Origin: Candidatus Cryptobacteroides avistercoris
GTDB lineage: Bacteria > Bacteroidota > Bacteroidia > Bacteroidales > UBA932
NCBI GenBank assembly: GCA_017695095.1
Contig: JADILW010000087.1
Span: 1 to 54,711, forward strand
Direction of reading: 5' to 3'
Length of the DNA stretch: 54,711 bases
The notes under the pieces were generated by a model. The model was not told where the DNA came from. It made no database searches and worked only from the letters and a program-made list of their open reading frames with translations. Every line of letters starts with the position of its first letter. Position 1 is the first letter of the stretch. Below are positions 33,637 to 42,722 of this stretch, piece by piece. The position numbers and the translations under genes were made by a program.

Positions 33637-34872
33637 TTACAGTCCGAACTCGGCCTTGACCAGATCCACGGCGTCGAGCTTCTCCCAGCCGAAGAACTGC
33701 ATGCCGTCCTTGACGTAGGGGGCGCGGCCCATGTGGCCGTAGGCGGCGCAAGGCTCGTAGATGGGGTTCTTGAGGCTGAAGCGGGAGATTATGGCCGCGG
33801 GGCGCAGGTCGAACATCTCAGGTATGCGGGAGGCTATCAGCGAGTCGGCGTCCTCGCCCCGGCGTCCTCCGATGGCGGCGGTTCCGTAGGTGTTCACGAA
33901 GACGCTCACCGGGCGGGCCACTCCGATGGCGTAGGCCACCTGGACCAGGCATTCCTCGGCGACTCCCGCCGCTACGAGGTTCTTGGCTATGTGGCGGGCG
34001 GCGTAGGCTGCCGAGCGGTCCACCTTGGAGGGGTCCTTGCCGGAGAAGGCTCCGCCGCCGTGGGCTCCGCGTCCGCCGTAGGTGTCGACGATGATTTTGC
34101 GTCCGGTGAGGCCGGTGTCGCCGGCAGGTCCGCCGATCACGAACTTGCCCGTGGGGTTCACGTGAAGGATGAAGCGGTCGTCGAAGAGACGCGCTGTCCT
34201 TTCGGGCAGCGAGGCGATGAGGCGGGGTATCACAATCTCGCGCACGTCCTTCTCGATGCGCGCGTGCATCCTCTCGTCGGTGTCGAACTCGTCGTGCTGG
34301 GTGCTGAGCACTATGGTGTGGATGCGCTCGGGGCGGTGGATGGCGGAGAACTCCACCGTGAACTGCGCCTTCGAGTCGGGGCGCAGGTAGGGCATGAGCT
34401 CAGGTTCGTCGTGGCGTATGCTGGCGAGGACCTGAAGCAGCCGGTGCGAGAGCGAGAGGGCGAGGGGCATGTACTCGTCGCCGTCGATGCTCGCATAGCC
34501 GAACATCATTCCCTGGTCGCCGGCGCCCTGTTCCATGGGGTCGCCGCGCACCACTCCGCGGTTGATGTCGGGGCTCTGCTCGTGTATGGTGGAGATGATT
34601 CCGCAGGAGGAGGCGTCGAAGCCGTATTCGGCCTTGGTGTAGCCGATGCGGCGTATCACGCGGCGCGCAGTGGCCGGAATGTCCACGTAGGCGTGTTCCG
34701 AGCGCACCTCTCCGCCCACTATCACGAGTCCGGAAGTGCAGAAAGTCTCGCAGGCCACCTTCGATTCGGGGTCCTGGCGGAGGAATTCGTCGAGAATTGC
34801 GTCTGAAATCTGGTCAGCGACTTTGTCGGGGTGACCTTCGGAGACTGACTCCGATGTAAAGAGATAGTTCAT
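33637..34872 (-). CDS. metK: S-adenosylmethionine synthetase
   Basis: A 411-residue enzyme making S-adenosylmethionine from methionine and ATP. Signatures: [20 protein letters not shown] at the start, the [12 protein letters not shown] motif (about residue 125) and [19 protein letters not shown] (about 280). The ATG at 34872 gives the conserved MNYLFTSES start; two further in-frame ATGs upstream lie in the leader, which carries a hairpin (34890-34923). First gene of the metK-smpB-miaA operon. Confidence 0.97.
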   Translation of the reverse strand: MNYLFTSESVSEGHPDKVADQISDAILDEFLRQDPESKVACETFCTSGLVIVGGEVRSEHAYVDIPATARRVIRRIGYTKAEYGFDASSCGIISTIHEQSPDINRGVVRGDPMEQGAGDQGMMFGYASIDGDEYMPLALSLSHRLLQVLASIRHDEPELMPYLRPDSKAQFTVEFSAIHRPERIHTIVLSTQHDEFDTDERMHARIEKDVREIVIPRLIASLPERTARLFDDRFILHVNPTGKFVIGGPAGDTGLTGRKIIVDTYGGRGAHGGGAFSGKDPSKVDRSAAYAARHIAKNLVAAGVAEECLVQVAYAIGVARPVSVFVNTYGTAAIGGRRGEDADSLIASRIPEMFDLRPAAIISRFSLKNPIYEPCAAYGHMGRAPYVKDGMQFFGWEKLDAVDLVKAEFGL

Positions 34873-34889
34873 ATTTTTTAGCATTTTTT

Positions 34890-34923
34890 TACGAGGTTGC
34901 AAGCATGCAAATCTGTCCTCGTA
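34890..34923 (-). promoter_or_regulatory. Hairpin in the metK 5' leader
   Basis: TACGAGG and CCTCGTA form a 7-bp stem, with TTGCA/TGCAA able to pair inside. It lies between the -7 box and the metK ATG on the reverse strand. It does not show a SAM riboswitch I recognise; it may be a leader structure. Confidence 0.35.
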
Positions 34924-34937
34924 GGTGTATTCGGCCG

Positions 34938-34971
34938 CAAAATTAGCAAAAATTAATTAAAAGTTAACAAA
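34938..34971 (-). promoter_or_regulatory. Promoter for metK-smpB-miaA
   Basis: Reverse-strand TAATTTTG at 34938-34945, with a TTTG at 34968-34971 (22-bp spacing). The leader to the ATG at 34872 is about 60 bases and holds the hairpin at 34890-34923. Confidence 0.6.
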
Positions 34972-34977
34972 TCGGAA

Positions 34978-35009
34978 GTTGCAAGGTACGTTTTGCCGCA
35001 GTATCTTTG
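34978..35009 (+). promoter_or_regulatory. Distal promoter for the TonB-dependent receptor
   Basis: GTTG (weak -33, 34978-34981), 20 bp, TATCTTTG (35002-35009). About 100 bp upstream of the receptor ATG. Confidence 0.6.
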
Positions 35010-35067
35010 CGGCCGGAAGTTAGTAGTGCTTGAATGCGAATTTGAAACGATTTGTCGATATATTATT

Positions 35068-35075
35068 TATATTTG
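35068..35075 (+). promoter_or_regulatory. Proximal -7 box for the TonB-dependent receptor
   Basis: TATATTTG, 34 bp before the ATG at 35110. TTTG words at 35041 and 35051 are at unusual spacing (23 and 13 bp). The gene may have two promoters. Confidence 0.5.
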
Positions 35076-35109
35076 TATCCGAAAAATCTATTTTCTTATT
35101 CAAATTTTT

Positions 35110-38100
35110 ATGAACAAAGTAATTAAAAGCCTTTTGCTGTCATTTTCGGCAATGCTTTTTGTTATCTCAGCCTCAGCGCAGGTAACAACCTCCGCACTGA
35201 ACGGCATCGTGGCCGACCAGAACGGAGAGGCAATCCCGGGAGCGACGGTAGTAGCCGTGCACACCCCCTCAGGAACCACCTATTATGCGGTGGCTAACGC
35301 AGAGGGTCGTTTTGCAATCAACGGTATGCGTACCGGCGGTCCTTATTCTGTAGAGGTGAGCTGCCTCGGATATCAGACCGTGACCTACACGGACATCACC
35401 CTCCAGCTCGCTGATTCCTACCAGTTGACGGCGAATCTTGCCGAGGACAACGAAATGCTGTCAGAGGCCATCGTGGTGTCTACCGCAGCGTCCAGACTCT
35501 CCAACGAGAGGGCCGGCGCAGCCACGAACATCTCCAATGATCAGATAATCGCCCTCCCTACCGTAAGCAGGAGCATCGAGGACGTGACCAGGCTCTCTCC
35601 CTATGGAGGAAACGGCATGACCTTCGCCGGAGCTGACGGCCGTACCGCCAACTTCACCGTGGACGGTGCCAACTTCAACAACAACTTCGGTCTGAGCGAC
35701 GGTCTCCCCGGAGGCGGAAACCCCATCTCCCTCGACGCCATCGAGGAGCTCCAGGTTGTGATCTCCCCCTATGACGTACGTCAGACCAACTTCATCGGCG
35801 GTGGTGTGAACGCCATCACCAAGTCAGGTACCAACACCTTCAAGGGAAGCGCCTACGTATATCACCAGAACGAGAACCTTCAGGGTGACAGCGTGTATGG
35901 CGAGCAGATCTCCGGCGCCCGCGCAGTAGACCGCAAGACCACCTACGGCTTCACCCTCGGCGGACCCATCGTGAAGAACAAGCTGTTCTTCTTCCTGAAC
36001 GCCGAGTACATCAAGACCCCTACCGTGGTTAACCGCTGGAGGGCTTCCGAGGACGGAGTCGCCGACGCTGACAACTACGTTTCACGCACTACAGTGGCTG
36101 ACCTCGAGAGGGTCAAGAAGCACGTGATGGAAAAGTATGGCTATGACACCGGTTCCTATACCGATTGGCCTGCAGACGAGAGCAACATGAAGCTCCTCGC
36201 CCGCATCGACTGGAACATCAACGACAACCACAGGCTCGCCCTGAGGTACAACTACACCCTCAACAAGTACTGGAGCTCTCCCAACGCCACCTCAATGGAC
36301 GGCGGCACCCGCTCCGCATACTCACGTATGTCGCAGTACTCCATGAGCTACGCCAACTCGATGTATTCGATGAACAACATCGTGAGCACCGTCTCCCTCG
36401 ACCTCAACAGCCGCTTCTCCGACAACCTGTCGAACCAGCTGCTCGTCACCTACTCGAAGCTTGACGACGTGCGCGGAAGCACCTCCGACGAGTTCCCCTT
36501 CATCGACATCCTCGACGGAACCGGAACCAACGGAAACTACATGGCTCTCGGATATGAGCTCTTCACCTGGAACAACGCGGTTCACAACACCCACTTCAGC
36601 GTGAAGGACGACCTCACCTACTTCTTCGGCAACCACAAGATCACCGGAGGCCTCAACTTCGAGTACCAGCTCGCCGACAACGCCTACATGAGAAACGGTA
36701 CCGGATACTACCGTTATGCCAGCGTCGACGACTTCATCGACGGAGCAGCCCCCGAGATCGTCAACCTCACCTATGGCTATGACGGAGAGTTGAATCCTGC
36801 AGCAAGGGTTCAGTTCTACAAGGCCGGCATCTACGCTCAGGACGAGTGGCAGGCAAGCGACAACTTCACCCTGACCGCAGGTCTTCGTCTCGACGGACTC
36901 TTCTTCGACAACTCCGACCTGATGACCAACGCGGCCATCCTCGCCCTCGACTACTATGACGAGAACGGCAACGTTCGTCACATCGACACCGGCAAGTGGC
37001 CCAACTCCAATCTCACCGTCTCTCCCCGCGTGGGCTTCAGCTGGAACGTATTCGGCGACAACAGCCTGACGGTGCGCGGAGGTACCGGTCTGTTCTCAGG
37101 ACGTCTGCCTCTCGTGTTCTTCACCAACATGCCTACCAACGGCGGTATGGTTCAGTACCAGGCCCAGATCAACGAGGCCAACCTCAGGAAGCAGATGGGT
37201 TGGGCTGACGACGACCCCCGCGGCAGCGCGATGGACTACTACTTCGGCAAATTCAAGGGCCTGGTCACCGACGAGAACGGCAAGGCCAACATCAACGGAC
37301 TCCTCAGCTATCTGACCGGAGAGCTCAGATATCCTTCAACCGTATCTCCCGAGGACGGAACCGTTCCTTCCACTATCTCAGCCGTGGATCCCAAGTTCAA
37401 GATGCCTCAGGTATGGAAGACCTCAATCGCCCTCGATTACAACTTCCCGACCTCATTCCCCTTCTCTGTAAGCGGTGAGTTCATCTACAACAAGACCGTC
37501 AACGGCGTGACCATCTCCGACTGGAGCATCAAGCCCGTGGGAGGATTCGCAAGGTTCAACGGAGTTGACAACCGTCCTATCTACCCCGAAGGCAACATGC
37601 GCAACGGCACCCCCGCCTTCGTGCTTGAGAACACCAACAAGGGCTATGGCTACTCCGCCAGCCTCTCTCTCAACATGCAGCCCGTCGAGGGTCTGAACTT
37701 CATGGCGGCCTACACCCACACCGTAAGCAAGGAGCTCACCGGTATGCCCGGTTCCAACGCCGAGTCCGCCTTCACATACGTTCCCACCGTCGAGGGTCCC
37801 AACAACATCAGGCTCCACAACTCACAGTACGTGACCCCTGACCGTTTCGTTGCGTCACTCAGCCACAGCGACAAGAGCGGCAACCACTTCAGCTTCATCT
37901 ACGAGACCTGGAGGGGCGGCTACAGCTACTCTTACATGACCACCAACGACATCAACGGTGACGGCTACAACTACGACTCCATCTACATCCCCACCGACGA
38001 GCAGGTGGCCAACGGAGACTTCAGGTTCGCTTCACCCGACGACCAGGCCCGCTTCATGGACTTCGTGCACAACGACCCCTACCTGAGCAAGCATCAGGGC

Positions 38101-38451
38101 CAGTATGCAGAGCCCTACAGCGTATACTCACCCTGGGTGCACCGTGTGGACTTCAGCTACAAGCATGACTTCAAGGTAAGGACCGGCAACAGCACCAACA
38201 CCCTGCAGCTCAGCCTCGACATTAAGAACCTTCTCAACCTGTTCAACTCTTCATGGGGAGTGGCCAAGTATCTGAACCCCGAAATCGGTTCAGAGGCCCG
38301 CATCCTCACCTACAGCAATGTTGACCAGGACGGCTACGCGGTGTTCTCAACACCTGAATACATCAGCGGAAGCACCCAGACCTTCACTCCCAACCACTCG
38401 CTCGGCCAGTGCTGGTACGCTTCCATCGGCATCAAATACATGTTTAACTAA
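35110..38451 (+). CDS. Oar-like TonB-dependent outer-membrane receptor
   Basis: A 1113-residue outer-membrane protein. Signal peptide (LLLSFSAMLFVISASA) to about residue 24, then a carboxypeptidase-regulatory-like beta domain (LNGIVADQNGEAIPGATVVA), a plug domain (DVTRLSPYGG through NAITKSGTN, about residues 130-245), and a large beta barrel ending in SIGIKYMFN. The pattern (DGANFNNNFG, ELQVVISPYDVRQTNF) is that of Oar-like rather than SusC proteins. It probably imports or exports a large ligand, energised by TonB. It is 15 bp upstream of a BACON/OB lipoprotein, its likely surface partner. Confidence 0.9.
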   Translation: MNKVIKSLLLSFSAMLFVISASAQVTTSALNGIVADQNGEAIPGATVVAVHTPSGTTYYAVANAEGRFAINGMRTGGPYSVEVSCLGYQTVTYTDITLQLADSYQLTANLAEDNEMLSEAIVVSTAASRLSNERAGAATNISNDQIIALPTVSRSIEDVTRLSPYGGNGMTFAGADGRTANFTVDGANFNNNFGLSDGLPGGGNPISLDAIEELQVVISPYDVRQTNFIGGGVNAITKSGTNTFKGSAYVYHQNENLQGDSVYGEQISGARAVDRKTTYGFTLGGPIVKNKLFFFLNAEYIKTPTVVNRWRASEDGVADADNYVSRTTVADLERVKKHVMEKYGYDTGSYTDWPADESNMKLLARIDWNINDNHRLALRYNYTLNKYWSSPNATSMDGGTRSAYSRMSQYSMSYANSMYSMNNIVSTVSLDLNSRFSDNLSNQLLVTYSKLDDVRGSTSDEFPFIDILDGTGTNGNYMALGYELFTWNNAVHNTHFSVKDDLTYFFGNHKITGGLNFEYQLADNAYMRNGTGYYRYASVDDFIDGAAPEIVNLTYGYDGELNPAARVQFYKAGIYAQDEWQASDNFTLTAGLRLDGLFFDNSDLMTNAAILALDYYDENGNVRHIDTGKWPNSNLTVSPRVGFSWNVFGDNSLTVRGGTGLFSGRLPLVFFTNMPTNGGMVQYQAQINEANLRKQMGWADDDPRGSAMDYYFGKFKGLVTDENGKANINGLLSYLTGELRYPSTVSPEDGTVPSTISAVDPKFKMPQVWKTSIALDYNFPTSFPFSVSGEFIYNKTVNGVTISDWSIKPVGGFARFNGVDNRPIYPEGNMRNGTPAFVLENTNKGYGYSASLSLNMQPVEGLNFMAAYTHTVSKELTGMPGSNAESAFTYVPTVEGPNNIRLHNSQYVTPDRFVASLSHSDKSGNHFSFIYETWRGGYSYSYMTTNDINGDGYNYDSIYIPTDEQVANGDFRFASPDDQARFMDFVHNDPYLSKHQGQYAEPYSVYSPWVHRVDFSYKHDFKVRTGNSTNTLQLSLDIKNLLNLFNSSWGVAKYLNPEIGSEARILTYSNVDQDGYAVFSTPEYISGSTQTFTPNHSLGQCWYASIGIKYMFN

Positions 38452-38466
38452 TTCTGCCGCAACAAT

Positions 38467-40407
38467 ATGAAATTCAAAGCATTATTCGCAGCTCTCGTGG
38501 CAGGCGCAGCACTCGTTACTTCTTGCGAGCAGCCTTTCGAGCCTACCTATCTTGACGCAATCAAGGTGAGCTCTTCATACGTGGCCATTCCCGAGGAAGG
38601 CGGTTCCGTCGAGATCACTCTCAACGCCACCGGCGACTGGAACATCACGGGCGTGGGCACCGGTGACAAGGAGATCGACTGGGTGACAGTCACTCCCATG
38701 TCAGGCCAGGCAGGCGAGGACATCGTCCTGACCTTCAGCGCTGAGGCCAACGATTCTGGCCGTCAGGGATCCCTCTACATCAACGTGGGCAACCAGCAGC
38801 AGGTCATCAACGTGATCCAGGGACTCGTGACCGCTCAGACCGTGCCTGTTTCTCAGGTTATCGAGGACGTGAACAACGGCACCGTGGGCAAGCTCTATCG
38901 TGTGACCGGTATCGCGACTGCAATCGCCAACACCGACTACGGTAACTGGTATCTCAACGACGGCACCGGCGAGATCTACATCTACGGTACCGTGAACGCC
39001 AGTGGTTCATACGACTGGGAGTCATTCGACATCGAAGTCGGCGACGAGGTTACCGTAGAGGGCCGCAGCACGCTTTATGGAACCACCCTCGAGTTCATCG
39101 ACGCTCTCTGGATCAGCACCAACAAGTCTCTGATCAAGGTGGCTTCCACCCAGCCCGAGAATGCGGTCATCCCCATCGAGGGCGGAGAGTTCTCAGTGAC
39201 CCTCGAGAACAAGGGCGACGGAATCTCAGTGGAGGTTCCCGAGGATGTGAAGAGCTGGATTTCCCTGGTTTCAATCGGAGGAACCACCTCTAACCCTGTC
39301 GTGACCTTCAGGGCCGAGGCCAATCCCGGCATCGACCGTCCCGCCACCCTGACCTTCATCACCCACGATTCTCCCGAAGAGGGTGAGCCCAAGGAGTACT
39401 CAATCTCCGCTGATTTCACCCAGGACGGCGTGATCACCGACGTGAAGGTTGAGGATCTCGACGCTCTCGCCGACGGCCTTGCAAGGTACCGTCTGCAGGG
39501 AACTCTTTCTCAGGATGAGGAAGGCGACATCTATCTCACCGACTATACCGGAAACGCTCTCGTATACGAGGTTGTTCCCGCCCTCGACGAGGACGGTGAG
39601 GAGCTCGACGCATGGGAGAGCCTCGGAGTCGAGGTTGGCGACGTGGTTTCACTCGTAGCCCGCAAGAGCTCTTACAAGAATGACCCTCAGCTCGTGGCCG
39701 CCAGGGTGGAGGAAGTGGTGATCAAGCCTACCGCTGCCACCGTGGCCGAGTTCCTCGCAGCTGCCGAGGATGACACCTGGTATCTCCTGCGCGGCGAGGT
39801 TTCCGACCTCACCAACACCAAGTACGGCAACTTCGACCTGGTTGACGAGACAGGCTCCGTCTACACCTACGGCCTTGAGACCGGATACGGATATGACGGC
39901 GCAAGCTCACAGGGACAGTTCGCTTCTCTTGAGGTTGCTGCAGGCGACACCCTCACCATCGTGGGACGTCGTTCTTCATACAAGGGCGAGGCCCAGGTTG
40001 CCGACGCGTTCTTCGTGAAGGTTGACAAGAAGGCTGTCGAGCTGCCTGATGATCTTGCCGAGAAGGGAACTGCGGATGATCCCTACAGCGTGGCTTCCGC
40101 TCTGAAGATTTTCGAAGTCGGCGCATGGACTGTATACTCAAGCGAGACTGCTTACTTCAAGGGTATCGTCACTGAGATCGAGGATCTGTCGACCAGCTAC
40201 GGCAACGCCACCTTCTACATCTCGGCTGACGGTTCCAACGACGGAGACCGGCTCTACATCTTCCGCAGCAAGTATCTCGATGAAGAGAAGTTCACTTCTG
40301 AGGACCAGCTCCAGGTCGGCGACGAGGTAGTCGTCCGCGGTAACATGCAGGACTACAACGGCACCTTCGAGATCACCAACGGCTACATCTACTCGCTCAA
40401 TCGATAG
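38467..40407 (+). CDS. Surface lipoprotein with BACON and OB-fold-like (DUF5689-type) repeats
   Basis: A 646-residue lipoprotein: lipobox VTSC with cysteine at residue 20. Layout by eye: BACON-like domain (about 35-115), an OB-like unit (120-215, YRVTGIATAIANTDYGNWYL), a second BACON-like domain (220-320), then three more OB-like units (325-425, 430-520, 535-645) with the recurring RLQG/LLRG/FKGIV strand, a YLTD/DLVD strand and YG/YTYG ends. BACON domains often bind glycans or proteins; OB units in such lipoproteins may bind nucleic acid or sugars. Translationally close to the receptor (15 bp). An 18-bp perfect palindrome and a terminator follow. Confidence 0.8.
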   Translation: MKFKALFAALVAGAALVTSCEQPFEPTYLDAIKVSSSYVAIPEEGGSVEITLNATGDWNITGVGTGDKEIDWVTVTPMSGQAGEDIVLTFSAEANDSGRQGSLYINVGNQQQVINVIQGLVTAQTVPVSQVIEDVNNGTVGKLYRVTGIATAIANTDYGNWYLNDGTGEIYIYGTVNASGSYDWESFDIEVGDEVTVEGRSTLYGTTLEFIDALWISTNKSLIKVASTQPENAVIPIEGGEFSVTLENKGDGISVEVPEDVKSWISLVSIGGTTSNPVVTFRAEANPGIDRPATLTFITHDSPEEGEPKEYSISADFTQDGVITDVKVEDLDALADGLARYRLQGTLSQDEEGDIYLTDYTGNALVYEVVPALDEDGEELDAWESLGVEVGDVVSLVARKSSYKNDPQLVAARVEEVVIKPTAATVAEFLAAAEDDTWYLLRGEVSDLTNTKYGNFDLVDETGSVYTYGLETGYGYDGASSQGQFASLEVAAGDTLTIVGRRSSYKGEAQVADAFFVKVDKKAVELPDDLAEKGTADDPYSVASALKIFEVGAWTVYSSETAYFKGIVTEIEDLSTSYGNATFYISADGSNDGDRLYIFRSKYLDEEKFTSEDQLQVGDEVVVRGNMQDYNGTFEITNGYIYSLNR

Positions 40408-40414
40408 AGCCGAA

Positions 40415-40478
40415 GCTGAAGAATTCTTCAGCAGACCATAATCGAAGCCGTCCGGCACCGCCGGACGGCTTCTTTTTT
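40415..40478 (+). terminator. Palindrome and intrinsic terminator after the receptor operon
   Basis: An 18-bp perfect palindrome GCTGAAGAATTCTTCAGC (40415-40432) is followed by AAGCCGTCCGG / CCGGACGGCTT (from 40445) with a 5-nt loop and six T at 40473-40478. Confidence 0.85.
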
Positions 40479-40509
40479 GCGTATTCGTCGTTGCAGAATA
40501 TTTGTTGTT

Positions 40510-40703
40510 GCAGATTTGTAATCCAAGTTGTTGCAGATTTGCAATCTGCAACCTGTCTCGTTGTTTAAGCAGATTTGCAATCTGCCGCCCAGCCGCAGGC
40601 GGAGCTCGGCCTCAGGCAGTAAGAACCACCGCACAACCCTATACTGCCTGAGGCCGACTCCGCCTGCGACCGGAAAGCAGCAGAAGCAATGGATTTGCAA
40701 TCC
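40510..40703. repeat. Cluster of GCAGATTTGCAATCTGC-type palindromes
   Basis: Units: GCAGATTTGTAATCC at 40510-40524; a 23-bp palindrome at 40530-40552 with arms GTTGCAGATT/AATCTGCAAC; GCAGATTTGCAATCTGC at 40569-40585; GGATTTGCAATCC at 40691-40703. Related words occur at 6825-6839, 41120-41136 and inside trmB. Confidence 0.75.
40594..40668. repeat. Long hairpin with about 27-bp arms
   Basis: Arm 40594-40621 (CGCAGGCGGAG...GGCAGTA) pairs with 40642-40668 (TACTGCC...CCTGCG) apart from one small bulge. The loop is 20 nt. Its right arm contains TGAGGCCGACTCCGCC, also found at 6981-6996. Confidence 0.75.
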
Positions 40704-40928
40704 GCCGTATCGCTTCAAGAAATTCACCTGCTGCCCGGAATGGCTCTGCAGGTCATTCTGTGGCATACACTCCGCGCAGGTGTAACCATTTCCCTTCCAC
40801 CTCGGCGCCCGGCAGCCATTCAGGACACCTTCAGGGCACATCAGGGACGCAGGTGAATTGCACGAAGGTAAAGTTGAAATTCAGTAGTCCCGGCGGGACA
40901 GTGCAGAGGCCATTCCAGGGCCGGTGGC

Positions 40929-40965
40929 TGGTCCTAATAGAACCAAATTGGTTCCAGCAGGACCA
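40929..40965. repeat. Two-stem hairpin
   Basis: Outer arms TGGTCCT/AGGACCA and an inner 15-bp palindrome GAACCAAATTGGTTC. No relation to a known element recognised. Confidence 0.6.
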
Positions 40966-41336
40966 TCATGCTACCATACACCGCCGCAGAACGGCTGCAT
41001 CTGGTACCAATGAATTTCAAATCCGACCGGACAGCCAGTTACAGCGCAAGTATCCCCGAATTAATCGGACGCCGGAAAAGACCGTTGAGGGACACACACT
41101 GGCTGATTTGCAAGTAGACGCAGATTAATAATCTGCTGCCGGGCACCTGCCACGCGCTGCGGCGCTAAACAGCAGGTTGCAAATGTGCTGCAACGTGGAA
41201 CCAGCTGCAACAACGAATAATTAACGTCTGCCGCAACATCGAAGCCTGCTGCAATGTAAAATTAACAGCTTTTGCTATTTTCTCCAACCCAAAATGTCAA
41301 TTGCGCCCGGGCGGGACAATTTCCCGGGAAAAGCAG

Positions 41337-41344
41337 TAATTTTG
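41337..41344 (+). promoter_or_regulatory. -7 box for the MATE exporter gene
   Basis: TAATTTTG, 16 bp before the ATG at 41361. No clear -33. Confidence 0.6.
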
Positions 41345-41360
41345 CCGGGAAATTCTGGAG

Positions 41361-42692
41361 ATGGAGAATTCGCGCTACATAGAAATGACCACCCGACCCG
41401 TGCCGGGGCTTATCCTGTCGCTGGCGGCTCCGACGATACTGAGCATGCTGGTGACGTCGTTCTACAATCTCGGCGACACCTTCTTCGTGAGCAGGATCAG
41501 CACCCAGGCGACTGCGGCCGTCGGCGTTTCGTTCGCCGTGATGGCGGTCATGCAGGCGATAGGCTTCATGTTCGGCCACGGCTCCGGCAATTTCGTGTCC
41601 AGGAAGCTCGGCGCGCAGCAGACCGACGAGGCCGCCCGCATGCTGGCCACGGGCTTCGTCTACGGGCTGCTCGCCGGAGTCGCGATAGCCGCGTTCGGCC
41701 TGCTGTTCCTGAAGCCCCTGTGCGTGCTGCTCGGTTCGACTCCCACGATACTGCCGTATACCGAGAAATATCTCGGGATAGTGCTGCTGGGCGCTCCGGT
41801 GATGGTGCCGTCGCTGGTGCTCAACAACCAGATACGCTTCCAGGGCAACGCCCGCTATTCGATGATTGGAATAGTCTCCGGCGCGGTGCTCAACCTCGTG
41901 CTCGACCCGCTGTTCATCTTCGTTTTCGGCTGGGGAATTGCCGGGGCCGCGTGGGCTACCGTGATCGGCCAGGTGTGCAGCTTCTGCCTGCTGTGGCATT
42001 TCAGTTCGCGGAAGGGTGGGATACCGATCAGGCTGAAGAATTTCACCCCGGGCTTCGCATTCTTCAAGGAGATTCTCGCGGGTGGTCTGCCGTCGTTCGT
42101 GCGGCAGGGCCTCGGCGCGCTTGCGGTGGTGTGTCTGAATGTGGCCGCCGGTCAGTTCGGCGACGCAGCGATCGCCGGCATGTCGATAGTCGGCCGTGTC
42201 TGCCACTTCCTTAATTCGGCGCTGATAGGCTTCGGCCAGGGTTTCCAGCCGGTCTGCGGCTTCAACTACGGCGCCGGCCTGTACGACAGGGTGAAGCAGG
42301 GCTTCTGGTTCTGCGTGAAGTTCGGCTCGCTGTTCCTGCTCGTGGTGGCCGTGGTCGGGATAGCGTTTGCCCCGGAGATAGTACGTCTGTTCCGTAAGGA
42401 GGATGCGGAGGTGGTGCGCATAGGCGCCGCGGCCCTGAGATTCCAGCTGGCGACCATGCCCCTGACCACCTGGGTGATAATCAGCAACATGATGCTTCAG
42501 ACCATACGCAAGCCGGGGAAGGCGATTCTGCTGGCTTCGGCCAAGCAGGGGCTGTTCTTCATACCCCTGATCTTCCTGCTGACGGCGAACTTCGGCCTGC
42601 TGGGCGTGGAGATATCCCAGTCGGCGGCGGACCTGTGCGCCCTCGCCCTCGCCATCCCGCTGACGACGAGTGTGCTGAGGAAGATGAAATGA
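41361..42692 (+). CDS. MATE family efflux transporter
   Basis: A 443-residue inner-membrane protein with about twelve hydrophobic segments in two similar halves. The N-terminal MTTRPVPGLILSLAAPTILS helix and the LGAQQTDEAARMLATG and GQGFQPVCGFNYGAG motifs are typical of the DinF/NorM-type MATE family, which exports cationic drugs or metabolites using sodium or proton gradients. Own promoter at 41337-41344. The MFS gene follows after 30 bp and may be co-transcribed, giving an exporter pair. Confidence 0.94.
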   Translation: MENSRYIEMTTRPVPGLILSLAAPTILSMLVTSFYNLGDTFFVSRISTQATAAVGVSFAVMAVMQAIGFMFGHGSGNFVSRKLGAQQTDEAARMLATGFVYGLLAGVAIAAFGLLFLKPLCVLLGSTPTILPYTEKYLGIVLLGAPVMVPSLVLNNQIRFQGNARYSMIGIVSGAVLNLVLDPLFIFVFGWGIAGAAWATVIGQVCSFCLLWHFSSRKGGIPIRLKNFTPGFAFFKEILAGGLPSFVRQGLGALAVVCLNVAAGQFGDAAIAGMSIVGRVCHFLNSALIGFGQGFQPVCGFNYGAGLYDRVKQGFWFCVKFGSLFLLVVAVVGIAFAPEIVRLFRKEDAEVVRIGAAALRFQLATMPLTTWVIISNMMLQTIRKPGKAILLASAKQGLFFIPLIFLLTANFGLLGVEISQSAADLCALALAIPLTTSVLRKMK

Positions 42693-42722
42693 TGTGAGCA
42701 ACCTTGTACGAATGGAGATTTT

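Larger units (their letters stand above)
40479..41360. other. Gene-free, hairpin-rich intergenic region (882 bp)
   Basis: No convincing gene on either strand; the 122-codon ORF at 40760-41128 has no recognisable features or start context. It contains at least five palindromes: 40530-40552, 40569-40585, 40594-40668, 40929-40965 and 41120-41136, and repeated GTTGCA/TGCAAC words. The promoter of the MATE gene is at its right end (41337-41344). It could be decayed coding sequence overlaid with repeats, or a structured RNA region. Confidence 0.6.

Noticed and set aside
40530..40552. Integron attC-like site
   Set aside because: No paired core-site arrangement, no cassette genes and no integrase nearby.
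40510..40703. CRISPR array
   Set aside because: Repeats are palindromes of varying length at irregular spacing, without unique spacers of constant size and without cas genes.
40760..41128. ORF of 122 codons in the hairpin-rich region
   Set aside because: No domain, signal or promoter; composition unlike neighbouring genes.
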